A DNA stretch of 64,000 bases from VGBV01 sp963780395 (GCA_963780395.1 CAWABY010000012.1:25142-89141); one strand, 5' to 3'; positions 35,906-44,803 are shown, counted from the stretch's first letter. Made by a program: numbers and translations. The notes: generated from the letters alone by a model not told the origin.

Positions 35906-38140
35906 CGGCGCCGGCGTGGTGGCGGTCACCACTGCGGATTGGGCGGACTCGTTTCCGGCGGCATCCCTGGCCAGGATGGCGTAGTCGTAGGTGGTGCCGG
36001 GAGTCCGGCCGGAGTCTTGGTAGGCGGTATCCGTGCTCGTCGTGACCAGCGTGCCGTTGCGAAACAGCTTGTAGCCCGTGACGCCCACGTTGTCGCTGCT
36101 CGCGCTCCACGAGAGGTTGATCTGGGTTGACGACGCCACCTGTGCGGCCAGGTTGGCCGGCACGGTCGGCGGACTGACGTCCAGCGTCCTTGCGGAGGCG
36201 GCGGCTGATTGAGCCGAGTTGTTACCCGCAGCGTCATAGGCGCTGACCCTGTAGTCGTAGAGGGTGGCCTCGTTCAGGCCGACGTCCTGGAAAGAGGTCG
36301 TGGTGGAGGTCCCGACCTGAGTCCCGTTGCGGAAGACCTTGTAGCCCGTGACGCCCACGTTGTCGCTGCTCGCGGACCACGACAGGTCGATCCTCGAGCT
36401 GGAGACGGCCGTCGCGCCCAGGTTCGCCGGGATCGTCGGCGGTGCGGTGTCGCCGGGCCCTGGGCCTTGCGCACCGAGCCGCGTGTTCATGTCGGTCTGG
36501 ACCTCGAGCTGGCTCTCCGCGCGGTTGTAGACCCGGACGTCGTCCAGGGTGCCTCTGAAGAACTGCCCCGGGCTCGCGTCCGCTGCCATGTGAAGCAGGG
36601 CGTTCCGCGGCGTGATGCTGAGCGGGCTCGTCGAGAGCTGCGGGCTCGAGACCAGGGTCCCGTTCACGTAGAAGTGCGCGCGCGTCCCGTCGAACACCAC
36701 CGCCAGGTGGCTCCACTGGCCCAGCGTCAGGGGACCTCCCATGGAGGCACCCGCCAGGCCTCCGGCGGTCCCGAAGTAGATGTGAGGAGTGGTGCCGCCG
36801 TCCAGCTCCAGCCCGTACTGGTAGTAGGGCGAGCTCATCGTGGCGTTCCAGAACTTGCCGAACGGGACCTGGTCGCCCCCGCCGGCGAGGGGGTTGATCC
36901 ACATCGACAGCGTCATCGCGCTCCCCGAGAGGTTGATCGACGACGAGTTCGAGGCCCGCAGGAAGTCATTGGTGCCGTCGAATCGCAGGCCGCCGGCATA
37001 TTTCCCCGAGGTCCAGGTGGGCCCGTTCTGCAGGGTGGCCGTGTTCCCGTTGCCGGAGACGTCGCTTGCGGTCGCGCCGAGGCCATCATCGAAGGGCCAG
37101 CCGGCGACGAGTCCTGGAGGCACCGGCGGGGTCGAGTTGGAGACGGTGACCGTGACCGGGCTCGATGTGCCGAGGTTGCCGGCCGCATCCCGAGCCCGGG
37201 CCTGCAGGGTGTGCTGGCCGTTCGGAGCCGATGCGGTGTTCCAGGTCATCGAGTACGGAGCAGTGGAGTCCTCGGCGTCGAGGGGTGCGCCGTCCAGCAG
37301 GAACTGAACGCCGGCGACCCCGACGTTGTCGCTCGCGTTGGCCGAGACGGCCACGTTCCCCGAGACGATGGTTCCCGGGGCGGGGGCGGTCAGGGACGCG
37401 CTCGGAGGCGAGGTTTCGCTCGGCTCGGCCTTGAAGGCCACCATGTGCATCACCCACCGGTTGCCGTTCTGGGTGGCGGTCGCGCTCTGCGGGCCGGCCG
37501 AGGTCACGTTCCTGTCCTCGGTCCTTGTGCCGTTGGCGTTCAAGCGGCTGGTGAAGCCCGTTCCGGGCGCGGTCACGCTGCTGCTGGAAGAGCCGGCACC
37601 GAAGATCAGATCGTCGGCGTTGGTGGTCGTCGACGAACCGCTGCTCATCGCGCTACTTGTGCCGATGCTGACGGCGCTCGCGTCCAACGGGGCGGTCCGG
37701 TTGAGCCCGGAGTACTCGTGGATGAAGAGCTTCCCGAACGACGTGATGGAGGTCCCGAATGTCGCGGTGACCGTGTTGGCGCCGCCCGCGATATTCCTGG
37801 CGTAGAAGACCTGCGAGCGCCACTGGTTGGTGCTACCCCAGGGCGTCGCGGGCGCGACGGGCGTGTAGGCATTGCCACGGGTGTCGGACAGGGAGACCGT
37901 CCCAGTGTTGCTCCAGGCCACATAGGCGACGATCAGGTTGCCGGCCGTGTTGGGATTGGTGAAGGCACGATTGTTCACCGTGCCCGAGGTGATTCGGTTC
38001 TGTTGGGCCTGGACGAAGGTCCCCGTGGCCGCATCAGCCCAGTGGACGAAGAGCGTCGCGGCCAGCAGCGCCCCCGAAACGGCGGTCACGCCGACTAGCT
38101 CGAGCCAGCGGGACCGGGCGCGCGCTCGGGGTTGAACCAT
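35147..38140 (-). CDS. N-terminal half of a giant secreted LamG/FN3/Ig protein
   Basis: Begins with a membrane/signal helix (VTAVSGALLAATLFVHWADA). A beta-rich N-terminal domain of about 210 residues follows (IVAYVAWSNTG, FIHEYSGLNRTAPLD). Then come an Ig-like domain (VGVAGVQFLLDGAPL), a LamG jelly-roll (MTLSMWINPLAGG, WSHLAVVFDGTRAHFYVNG), two fibronectin type III domains (LSWSASSDNVGVTGYK in each), a second Ig and a second LamG. The frame is lost near 35243 inside the second LamG and the rest lies in 32098-35180. ATG 38140 is preferred to 38191 because AAAGGA precedes it at the right distance. Probably an extracellular carbohydrate-binding protein. Confidence 0.8.
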   Translation of the reverse strand: MVQPRARARSRWLELVGVTAVSGALLAATLFVHWADAATGTFVQAQQNRITSGTVNNRAFTNPNTAGNLIVAYVAWSNTGTVSLSDTRGNAYTPVAPATPWGSTNQWRSQVFYARNIAGGANTVTATFGTSITSFGKLFIHEYSGLNRTAPLDASAVSIGTSSAMSSGSSTTTNADDLIFGAGSSSSSVTAPGTGFTSRLNANGTRTEDRNVTSAGPQSATATQNGNRWVMHMVAFKAEPSETSPPSASLTAPAPGTIVSGNVAVSANASDNVGVAGVQFLLDGAPLDAEDSTAPYSMTWNTASAPNGQHTLQARARDAAGNLGTSSPVTVTVSNSTPPVPPGLVAGWPFDDGLGATASDVSGNGNTATLQNGPTWTSGKYAGGLRFDGTNDFLRASNSSSINLSGSAMTLSMWINPLAGGGDQVPFGKFWNATMSSPYYQYGLELDGGTTPHIYFGTAGGLAGASMGGPLTLGQWSHLAVVFDGTRAHFYVNGTLVSSPQLSTSPLSITPRNALLHMAADASPGQFFRGTLDDVRVYNRAESQLEVQTDMNTRLGAQGPGPGDTAPPTIPANLGATAVSSSRIDLSWSASSDNVGVTGYKVFRNGTQVGTSTTTSFQDVGLNEATLYDYRVSAYDAAGNNSAQSAAASARTLDVSPPTVPANLAAQVASSTQINLSWSASSDNVGVTGYKLFRNGTLVTTSTDTAYQDSGRTPGTTYDYAILARDAAGNESAQSAVVTATTPAPDSSPPNASMTAPAAGSVVSGNVTVSANASDNVGVAGVQFLLDGAPLGAEDTTAPYSMTWNTASAPNGLHTLQARARDAAGNFGTSSSSVTVTVSNSAPPVPAGLVAGWSFDESLGTTINDVSGNGNTATMQNEPTWTSGRYDGGLRFDGVNDFLTALNSPSINLSGNAMTMSMWINPLGGGGDQVPFGKFWSATMSPPSYQYALELDGGTTPHIYFGTARRPSGRLHGQPPDLLANGAIWRSCSTERGRTST
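36480..37420 (-). repeat. Ig-LamG module, copy 1
   Basis: Encodes the first Ig plus LamG pair of the giant secreted protein and is duplicated at 34965-35905. The two FN3 domains between the copies (about 35910-36460) are also duplicates of each other. Confidence 0.7.
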
Positions 38141-38275
38141 GCTCATCCTTTGGCCGGGCCACGACGGCTTGCCGAGGCGTTGGAGCGGCATTCGCTCGTT
38201 CTAAGAACCTATGCGCCCAGGGCACGCCCGTCGGCAAGATCATCCAAAGTTGCAACCGCGCGTCATTGATTTTGG

Positions 38276-39952
38276 TTATAGGTGGGCGAGTCGGTCGAAG
38301 ACCAGCCGGATCGCCATCGACCCCTCGCCGACCGCGGAGGCGACGCGCTTGATCGATCCGGAGCGAACGTCCCCGACGGCGAAGACCCCCGGGCGGCTGG
38401 TCTCGAGGAAGAATGGGGGATCGCCGTCGTGCTCCGATAGAGCCCCGTCCTCTACGTCGCGGCCGGTCAGCAGAAACCCGTCATCGTCGGTGGCCAGCTG
38501 GCCCTCCAACCACTCGGTGTGTGGCAAAGCACCGATGAAGACGAACAGCGCTTTGGCCGGGACCACACTCCGCTCGCCTGAGCGGTTGTCGGTGACCGTC
38601 ACCGTCTCCAGCTCGCGCTCGCCGCCGAGCTCGGCCACCTCCGAGTGAAGGCAGACTTGGACCAGATCGTTGCGCTCGATCTGGTCGACCAGATACCGCG
38701 ACATCGACCTACCCAGATCGCCGCCCCGAATCAGGAGCCGGCATTGCGATGCGTGCCGGGACAGGAACATCGCTGCCTGTCCGGCTGAGTTTCCGCCGCC
38801 GACGATCAGAACCGGATCGCCGGCGCAGAGCTGCGCCTCCGCCTGGGTGGCGGCGTAGTAGACCCCGCCCATCTCGAACTCCTCCAGCCGGGGAACGTCG
38901 AGGCGGCGGTACTGCGCCCCGGTGGCGATGACCACGGCGCGGCCGACCGCCCTCTCGCCATTCGAGAGCTCGATCTCATGCCGCCCCGGTTCACTGGACA
39001 TCCGGATCGCCCCGGCCGGCACGGACAGGCGGGCGCCGAACTTGAGCGCCTGGACTCCAGCGCGCTGGGCCAGCTCGCTGCCCGACACTCCCGCGGGAAA
39101 ACCGAGGTAGTTCTCGATCCTTGCCGATGTCCCAGCCTGACCGCCGCTGGCGACCGCCTCCACTCCCTGAACGTCGAGGCCCTCTGAAGCGGCGTACAGC
39201 GACGCCGCAATTCCAGCCGGCCCGGCGCCGACGACCACGACGTCGCAGAGCGCCGGGACCGCACCTTTTGACCCGAGGCCGAGAGCCTTTCCCAGCTCTG
39301 CATTGGCCGGGTTACGCAAGATCTCGCCGCCGCTGGCGATCACGACCGGGGTCTGATCGGGCTCGACGGCAAGTTCACCCAGCAGGGCCTCCGCGTCGTC
39401 GTCCTCTTCCAAATCGATCCATTGGTGGGGCATGCGATTGCGGGCAAGGAACTCGCGCAGCCGGCGCGAGTCGGGCGAGAACCGGGAGCCGATCAGCTTG
39501 ATTCCCGTTTCGGCGTCGATCAGGTTCGCGCGCCGGGCCATGAAGGCGCCGAGGATGGTGTCGCTCAGGGCCTTGTCCTCGGCGACGATCTCGCGCAGCT
39601 TCTCCACCGGGACCTGGATCACCGCTCCGCCGTCGCTGACGACCCCGCTCAGATAGAGCCGCTGGCCGGTGAGCATGCTGAGCTCGCCCGTGAACCCGCG
39701 GCGGCCGTGTACGGCGATCACCCTGTTCTCCCTCCCGTGTCCCTGGACGATCGCCACCGAGCCCGACTCGACTACGAAGAAATCGCTGCCCTCGTCGCCT
39801 TCGGCGAAAAGGACATCGCCGGACGCGACCTTGCGGGTCTCGCCGAGGGCCCGGAATCGCGCCATCTGTTCCTCGTCGAAGCGCGGGAAGGCACCTTCGC
39901 TATCAACGTTCTCCGGAAGCCCGGCGGCGATCGGCGGGCCACCACCGTTCAT
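38276..39952 (-). CDS. Cyclic-nucleotide-binding, thioredoxin-reductase-like FAD protein
   Basis: A 558-residue cytoplasmic protein in three parts. A cNMP-binding domain spans about 22-140 (GDVLFAEGDEGSDFFVVESG, FTGELSMLTGQ). A glutaredoxin-like segment spans about 160-215. A thioredoxin-reductase-like FAD/NAD(P)H module spans 235-555 (VVVGAGPAGIAASL, GGQAGTSARIENYLGFP, VLIVGGGNSAGQAAMFLS, GVFAVGDVRSG). The redox CxxC of true TrxR is absent: the equivalent place reads YYAATQAEAQL. It may therefore pass electrons to an unknown partner or act as a sensor. The cyclase at 397 could supply cAMP. Its ATG overlaps the stop of a thioredoxin-fold relic. Confidence 0.85.
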   Translation of the reverse strand: MNGGGPPIAAGLPENVDSEGAFPRFDEEQMARFRALGETRKVASGDVLFAEGDEGSDFFVVESGSVAIVQGHGRENRVIAVHGRRGFTGELSMLTGQRLYLSGVVSDGGAVIQVPVEKLREIVAEDKALSDTILGAFMARRANLIDAETGIKLIGSRFSPDSRRLREFLARNRMPHQWIDLEEDDDAEALLGELAVEPDQTPVVIASGGEILRNPANAELGKALGLGSKGAVPALCDVVVVGAGPAGIAASLYAASEGLDVQGVEAVASGGQAGTSARIENYLGFPAGVSGSELAQRAGVQALKFGARLSVPAGAIRMSSEPGRHEIELSNGERAVGRAVVIATGAQYRRLDVPRLEEFEMGGVYYAATQAEAQLCAGDPVLIVGGGNSAGQAAMFLSRHASQCRLLIRGGDLGRSMSRYLVDQIERNDLVQVCLHSEVAELGGERELETVTVTDNRSGERSVVPAKALFVFIGALPHTEWLEGQLATDDDGFLLTGRDVEDGALSEHDGDPPFFLETSRPGVFAVGDVRSGSIKRVASAVGEGSMAIRLVFDRLAHL

Positions 39953-40074
39953 GGCTGCTCCCCCAACAGATCCAGCAGGGCGGGGGCGTCATTGGGGCCC
40001 CGGTGGTGGATCACGCCGTCGATGAACAAGGTGGGCGTACGGTCTAGCACTCCTGACGCAACCCCGCTCGGTTA
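39949..40074 (-). pseudogene. Remnant of a DsbA/thioredoxin-like protein, C-terminal end only
   Basis: From a TAA at 40072 to a TGA at 39949 the frame reads SGVLDRTPTLFIDGVIHH and ends ALLDLLGEQP. 'TPTLFIDG' followed by a closing helix is the cis-Pro loop and C-terminal end of DsbA-like or NhaA-linked thioredoxin domains. The CxxC half is missing. A GTG at 40050 could start a 33-residue product. The TGA overlaps the reductase ATG (CCATGA), so the fragment may persist because it couples translation. Confidence 0.6.
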
Positions 40075-40120
40075 GCCGGAGGGCTATGGTCTCTCGCGCC
40101 AACGACGAGAGGAGGTCCGA

Positions 40121-40471
40121 GTGCCTCGCTCACGTTCCGCCGGACAGGATCATCACCCCACGCACAGTTCCCCGGTGGCTGCGCTTGCGCTTACGACGGC
40201 GCTGCTCCTGTGTTTCGTTTGCCTCGGTGCCAAGCCGGCCGCCGCCGCCACTTTCCACAGCTGCGCCAGCCAGAAGCTGGAGAACAACGGCATCTTCAGC
40301 CTCAGGGCCAGCCACGCGAAGTGCAAGGTCGCCCGGCAGGCCGCCTATGCCCGCAGGAGGGGGGATGCGACGCCGAAGGGCTTCTCCTGCATGACCGGCC
40401 AGGGCGGCAATCTGACGCCCTTCACCTGTTTCCGCCGGGACCAGGTCGTCAAGTTCTCCCTCGAGGGATAG
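40121..40471 (+). CDS. Small secreted cysteine-containing protein
   Basis: A 116-residue protein with a signal peptide (LALTTALLLCFVCLG, cleavage near AAAA) and a mature part of about 70 residues. This carries four cysteines (HSCAS, AKCKVAR, FSCMT, FTCFRR) that could make two disulfides. Short proteins with this cysteine pattern are common in Thermoleophilia, but no function is known to me. GTG 40121 follows AGGAGG. Confidence 0.7.
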   Translation: MPRSRSAGQDHHPTHSSPVAALALTTALLLCFVCLGAKPAAAATFHSCASQKLENNGIFSLRASHAKCKVARQAAYARRRGDATPKGFSCMTGQGGNLTPFTCFRRDQVVKFSLEG

Positions 40472-40527
40472 CTCGACACCCCGAACGCCCTAGCCCGGGA
40501 CCCGGGACAATAGGCTGGTCCGAAGCG

Positions 40528-40926
40528 ATGCAGCCGCCGTCCACAAGGGTCGTCCGCTTCGTCGTCGCAGCGAGCATCGCGGTGACCGCGTTCCACTTCA
40601 CCGACAACGCGGTCTCGATCGAGGACTACCCGCAGCCGGACTGGATCACAGAAGCGGTGGTGTGGATCGCATGGCCGCTCTTCTCCGCCGTCGGCGTCGC
40701 CGCGTACCTGCTCTACCGGGACGGGAAGTTCCCGCTCGCCAACTGGATCCTGCTCGCCTACGCCTTCGCCGGGATCAGCAGCCTCGGGCACTTCCTCTCC
40801 GGATCGCCGGACGAGTTCACGACGCGTGGCGTCGTCTCCGTCTTTGCGGACGGCCTGGCGGGGGTCACAGTGCTCACCGTCGCCCTGTGGTCGTTCAATT
40901 CCCGTCGGCTGACTGAGGCGACGTGA
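40528..40926 (+). CDS. Four-helix membrane protein of unknown function
   Basis: A 132-residue protein with hydrophobic segments near 9-25, 42-64, 72-92 and 105-122. The first helix is followed by FHFTDNAVSIEDYPQPDWI, and a polar loop GHFLSGSPDEFT precedes the last helix. There are no catalytic motifs and no recognised family. ATG 40528 is used because the hydrophobic pattern begins there. Confidence 0.7.
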   Translation: MQPPSTRVVRFVVAASIAVTAFHFTDNAVSIEDYPQPDWITEAVVWIAWPLFSAVGVAAYLLYRDGKFPLANWILLAYAFAGISSLGHFLSGSPDEFTTRGVVSVFADGLAGVTVLTVALWSFNSRRLTEAT

Positions 40927-40944
40927 CCTGACCGCGTCCGGTGG

Positions 40945-42453
40945 CTAGGGAATCTTGTTGTCCCGCTCGCAGCCCTGCCCGCGATCACGGCCCTGGCCGC
41001 CATTGCAGCGGTCCTTGCCCTTGCCGCCGTTGAGCCGGTCCTTGCCCTTGCCGCCGTTGAGCTTGTCCTTGCCATTGCCGCCGTTGAGCTTGTCGTTGCC
41101 CTTGCCGCCCTTGAGGCTGTCCTTGCCGTTGCCGCCGCAGAGCCCGTCCTTGCCGGCGAGTCCCGTGAGGACGTCCTTGCCGCCCAGGGCGAGGATGCCG
41201 TCGGCGGCCGAGGTGCCGGTGAGCTTGTCGTTGCCCTCGGTGCCGACCCGATTGACCACCGCTCCTGCGCAGATGGCGTACTCGTAGGCGCCGATGTCGG
41301 TGCTTCGCGGCACCCCGCGCTGGTCGGTGGGCGGGGCGTCGGGTGGACCCGCGTCGATCGCGAGGGAGCCGGGGGTCAGGGCATGCGTCTGCGTCGGGCC
41401 GCCGTTGTCGGCCAGCGGGCCGAGCCCGGGGTTCGGGCCGACGATGTCCGTGGGCTGCTGGTTGCTGATCGTGCAGCCGGCGGGATTCCCGATCAGGTTG
41501 TGGCCCTGCGAGGTGAGAACACCGCCGCAGTCGGGCGCGGAGACCGTGCCGGTGTTGCCGGCCAGGATCGACCCCTTCAGGTTCAAGGTGTTACCGGCCT
41601 CCGGGAAGGTGCCGCCGCCGTTCGCGGCGGTGTTGGCGGTGATCGTCGAGCTGAGGACGTTGACGGTCGGTTGATTGAGCCCGACCACGCGGATGCCGCC
41701 CCCGTCGGCGGTGGCGGTGTTTCCCGAGATGGTGCTGTTGGTCACGTTCAGGACGGCCCCCGTCTCGGCGTTGATCCCGCCGCCCTCGCCCATCGCACCG
41801 GGTGCGATGTTGCCGGCCACCGTGGTGTCGATCACGGCCAGCGTCGAACTACTGCCGAGCACGTCGAGACCGCCTCCGATTGCGGAGCTGTTGCCGGTGA
41901 TCGTCGAGCGGGTGACCGTCGACGCTGCGCCCGCCCTCGTCTCGATGCCGCCTCCCGCTACTGCGTTCGCGCCACCGGTGATGGTCAGCCGGTCGAAGGA
42001 GGCGGTCGCGGGACCGATCACCTCGAAGACGCGATCGATGCCCCCGCCGTCCACCGTGCTGCCAGCCGGATTCCCGGCGATCGTCAGCCCGGCGGGATCG
42101 GTGACGTCGAGGTCGCCGCTCGCGGCGACCTGATCGCCCGCGGGGCCAACGCTCAGCGCATAGCGTCCGACCGCCAGCGGAATCGTGTCCGCACCGCTGC
42201 CCGCCGGGCAGGCATCGACGGCCGCGTTGGCGTTGGCGGCGCGAATCGCCTCGCGCAGGGTGCAGTTGCCATTGACGGTGTTGTCGTCGGCGAGCGTGCT
42301 GGGGGTGATGGTCGCCGCATGGGCCTGGGATACCGCCAGCAGGGCAACGGCAACCGAGAGCGCGGCCATGACCGCTCGCTGATAGGCCCCCCGATGCGCA
42401 TGGGCAACCAGAGCACGTGCTACGGGCTCCCTCCTACCCGGATTCGACCTCAT
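40945..42453 (-). CDS. Secreted right-handed beta-helix protein with CSLREA-like start and RTX tail
   Basis: A 502-residue exported protein. A signal peptide (MAALSVAVALLAVSQAHA, after a 28-residue basic lead) precedes the CSLREA-type motif NCTLREAIRAANAN. A parallel beta-helix follows, with repeated 'GGGI..T.S.ITGN' turns (residues about 120-300). Next comes the PTQTHALTPGSLAIDAG motif of choice-of-anchor proteins. The last 100 residues are RTX nonapeptides GGKGKDRLN with three cysteines. Probably surface-exposed or released, possibly binding polysaccharide. GAGG precedes the ATG by 5 nt. Confidence 0.85.
   Translation of the reverse strand: MRSNPGRREPVARALVAHAHRGAYQRAVMAALSVAVALLAVSQAHAATITPSTLADDNTVNGNCTLREAIRAANANAAVDACPAGSGADTIPLAVGRYALSVGPAGDQVAASGDLDVTDPAGLTIAGNPAGSTVDGGGIDRVFEVIGPATASFDRLTITGGANAVAGGGIETRAGAASTVTRSTITGNSSAIGGGLDVLGSSSTLAVIDTTVAGNIAPGAMGEGGGINAETGAVLNVTNSTISGNTATADGGGIRVVGLNQPTVNVLSSTITANTAANGGGTFPEAGNTLNLKGSILAGNTGTVSAPDCGGVLTSQGHNLIGNPAGCTISNQQPTDIVGPNPGLGPLADNGGPTQTHALTPGSLAIDAGPPDAPPTDQRGVPRSTDIGAYEYAICAGAVVNRVGTEGNDKLTGTSAADGILALGGKDVLTGLAGKDGLCGGNGKDSLKGGKGNDKLNGGNGKDKLNGGKGKDRLNGGKGKDRCNGGQGRDRGQGCERDNKIP
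40990..41200 (-). repeat. 27-bp tandem repeats encoding RTX nonapeptides
   Basis: About eight imperfect 27-bp units, each encoding GG(K/N)GKD(K/R)LN. The central units differ by only a few bases, consistent with expansion by slippage or recombination. Confidence 0.8.
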
Positions 42454-42525
42454 GTCGCCTCACCGTAGCCCCGCGCGGAGCGGGATGTCAACTCGGCGTC
42501 CGATCCGCGGCTGATCGCCTGAGGG

Positions 42526-43278
42526 CTACCCGCTCGCGGCGACGACGTCGTATTCGTCCTTGCGCCAGGCGCGGAACTGGTTCTGGCGCTCCTTCGGCGT
42601 CCGGTCGAGCAGGAACGAGTAGTACGGGGCGACGAAGGGGTCGGGCGCCATCACAGTGTAGGTGTGGTAGACGGTCCCGTTCTCGCGCGCGAATGCGATC
42701 CAGCTAGGTCCCTCGCGGAGGCCGTCCTTGAGCTCGGCTCCGACCTGCTTCGACCAGTCCTGTAGCCAGTCGGGCGGGTCGTCGATCATCTCCTTCACCT
42801 CGGGGATCTGCTGCGCCTGCTCCTCGGTGAGGGCGAGTTCGAAGTCCCAGGGGAAATCCGTTTCGTGGGTCGAAACGTACGGGAATTTCCAGCCCATCCG
42901 CTTCTTGTAGGCGAGCAGCCGGTCGATCGGTGCCCGCGAGAAGCAGATAAGGGTCACGTCGCGGTGGTTGAGGTGGACCTGGGCACCCTCGAGCCCATCG
43001 GCCAGGTTCGAACAGCCGGGGCAGGCCCCGATCTCGTAGTCGGGGCCGTACATGATGTTGTAGGCGAGCAACTGCGAGCGACCATCGAAGAGCTCGGCGA
43101 GGGTCATCTTGCCGTCCTCGGTGTCGAACTCGTACTCCTTCTCTACCGGGACCCAGGGGAGCTCCAGCCGCTTCCTCTTGATCTCCTCGTTTCGTTGCGC
43201 TTGCTCGCTCTCGAGCTTCGCGAGCTCTTCCCGGGCCGCCTTCCACTCCTCCACGGTTCCGGTCTTGTGCTCGGCCAT
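42526..43278 (-). CDS. DUF899 thioredoxin-fold protein
   Basis: A 250-residue protein. The opening (TVEEWKAAREELAKLE), the ELPWVPVEKEY segment, LLAYNIMYGPDYEIGACPGCSNLADG, the WKFPYVSTHETDFPWDF region and the closing PYYSFLLDRTP are characteristic of the DUF899 family. The CPGC sits where a thioredoxin CxxC would be, so a thiol-redox role is likely but unproven. No signal peptide is present. Confidence 0.85.
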   Translation of the reverse strand: MAEHKTGTVEEWKAAREELAKLESEQAQRNEEIKRKRLELPWVPVEKEYEFDTEDGKMTLAELFDGRSQLLAYNIMYGPDYEIGACPGCSNLADGLEGAQVHLNHRDVTLICFSRAPIDRLLAYKKRMGWKFPYVSTHETDFPWDFELALTEEQAQQIPEVKEMIDDPPDWLQDWSKQVGAELKDGLREGPSWIAFARENGTVYHTYTVMAPDPFVAPYYSFLLDRTPKERQNQFRAWRKDEYDVVAASG

Positions 43279-43351
43279 TGCGTTCTACCTCCGTTTCGTC
43301 GCTACGCCGCTTCGGAGTCTGCGGCCTACCGCCGTCCCGTCGATTCGCGGC

Positions 43352-44803
43352 CTACCAGTCGGTTGGCTTGCCCTCCTCGAAGAGCCAGACCTGGAAGAAC
43401 TGATCCAGGTTCTGACCGCTGATGCTCCTCGGCGAGCTCGATGAACTCGGCCGTGGTCACGTTGCCGTACTTGTTGTCGGCGTACCAGGTGCGGAGAATC
43501 TTGAAGAAATCCTCGTCCCCGATCTTCTCGCGCAGGGCCTGCAGCGTCATCGCGCCGCGGTCATAGACCGGTGTGTGGAACAGCTGGCTCGGATGGTGCA
43601 GGGCGGCAGGCGCCGGGAACCAGAGGTCCTCGTCGTCCGCCGGGGTCGCGTAGACATCGTCGAACGTGTCCGCCGCGGCGGGACCGCCGTGTCTCATCTC
43701 GTCGTAGATCCACTCGGAGAAGGTGGCGAAGCCCTCGTTGAGCCAGATGTCGGGCCACACCTCGGGCGTGACGGCGTTGCCGAACCACTGGTGCGCGACC
43801 TCGTGCACCACGGTGGTCGGCGCTGGGGATGCGGTGGTAGTTGGTCCGGGTCTGCGACTCGAGCGCATACCCGACGTCGGGCGCCCAGTCGACCAGCCCG
43901 CCACCGCTCGTGAACGGGTAGGGGCCGTAGAGACCGCTGAAGAAGGCGGTGATCTCCGGCTGCGGGTCCAGGCGCTCGAAGGCGAGCGTCGGGGTTCGGC
44001 GGATCGGCAACGAGCCGGCGGGTGTTGGGGTCCACGCCGTCGTAGAAGAGCAGGCCGTTCGTGTCGGTGTAGAAATCCGTGATGAAGTCGCCGTTCGTCG
44101 CGGTCGCCAGGTACGGCGCCATCGGAGCGTCATCCGCCCAGCGCCAGGTGGTCTTGCCATCCGCGGTGGTCTGGGAGATCAGCTCGCCGTTCGCGAACGC
44201 CTCACGCCCCGCGGGCACCGTGATCGCGAATTCGAACGTCGCCTTGTCGCGCGGGCTGTCGTTGACCGGGTACCAGCCGGGCGAGCCCTGCGGCTCGTTG
44301 ACCACGTAGGCGCCGTCGTCGGTCGGAACCCAGCCCTCGATCGACTTGTCCGGGTCCTTGATCGCCTTCGGCTTGCCGGCGTACTCCACCTCGACGGTGA
44401 ACGGAGTCCCCGCGTCGAGGTTGGTGGCCGGGTTGATCTGGACCTCCTGGGCGCCGGGACGCGCGAACTGGGCCGGCGCGCCGTTGACCGTCAGGCTCGA
44501 GATCGCGTAGAAGTCGCGGAGGTCGAGGTTGAAGCGGCGCAGGTTCTGGGTCGCCGTGGCCTCGATGACCGCCGTGCCGCTGAGGAAGTTGGCGGGCTGG
44601 TCGTAGTCGAGCGTGAGCGAGTAGTGCGAGACGTCGTAGCCCCCGTTCCCGGCCTTCGGGAAGAAGGGATCGCCGCTGCCGTCGGAGCCGGCGACGTACT
44701 GCTGGCCCATGGCGGACGGGACGATGACGAGAAAAGCGCCGGCTGCGATCGCCAGCGTCCTGCGAAGCACGACTGACCCAAACACCGATGACCTCCTTGT
44801 CAA
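43352..44803 (-). pseudogene. Secreted M1-family metallopeptidase with three frameshifts
   Basis: A signal peptide (LAIAAGAFLVIVPSAMG) leads into the N-terminal beta domain typical of M1 aminopeptidases (YDVSHYSLTLDYDQPANFLSG). After a frame change near 44020 the sequence continues FFSGLYGPYPFTSGGGLVDW and the substrate strand ALESQTRTNY. After a second near 43825 come the zinc site VVHEVAHQWFGN and the distal Glu in WLNEGFATFSEW. A third near 43425 leads to SGQNLDQFFQVWLFEEGKP and the stop. It cleaves N-terminal residues from peptides if functional. The zinc ligands are intact, so sequence error remains possible. Confidence 0.8.

Noticed and set aside
36209..38098. Long plus-strand open frame of 629 codons opposite the giant surface protein
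   Set aside because: It mirrors the codon structure of the minus-strand gene, has no domain, and is explained by the high GC content suppressing stops.
38276..39952. Ordinary thioredoxin reductase
   Set aside because: The redox CxxC is absent and a cyclic-nucleotide domain and glutaredoxin-like segment precede the flavin module.
40990..41200. Possible CRISPR-like repeat array
   Set aside because: The 27-bp units are contiguous, in frame, and encode RTX nonapeptides; there are no spacers.
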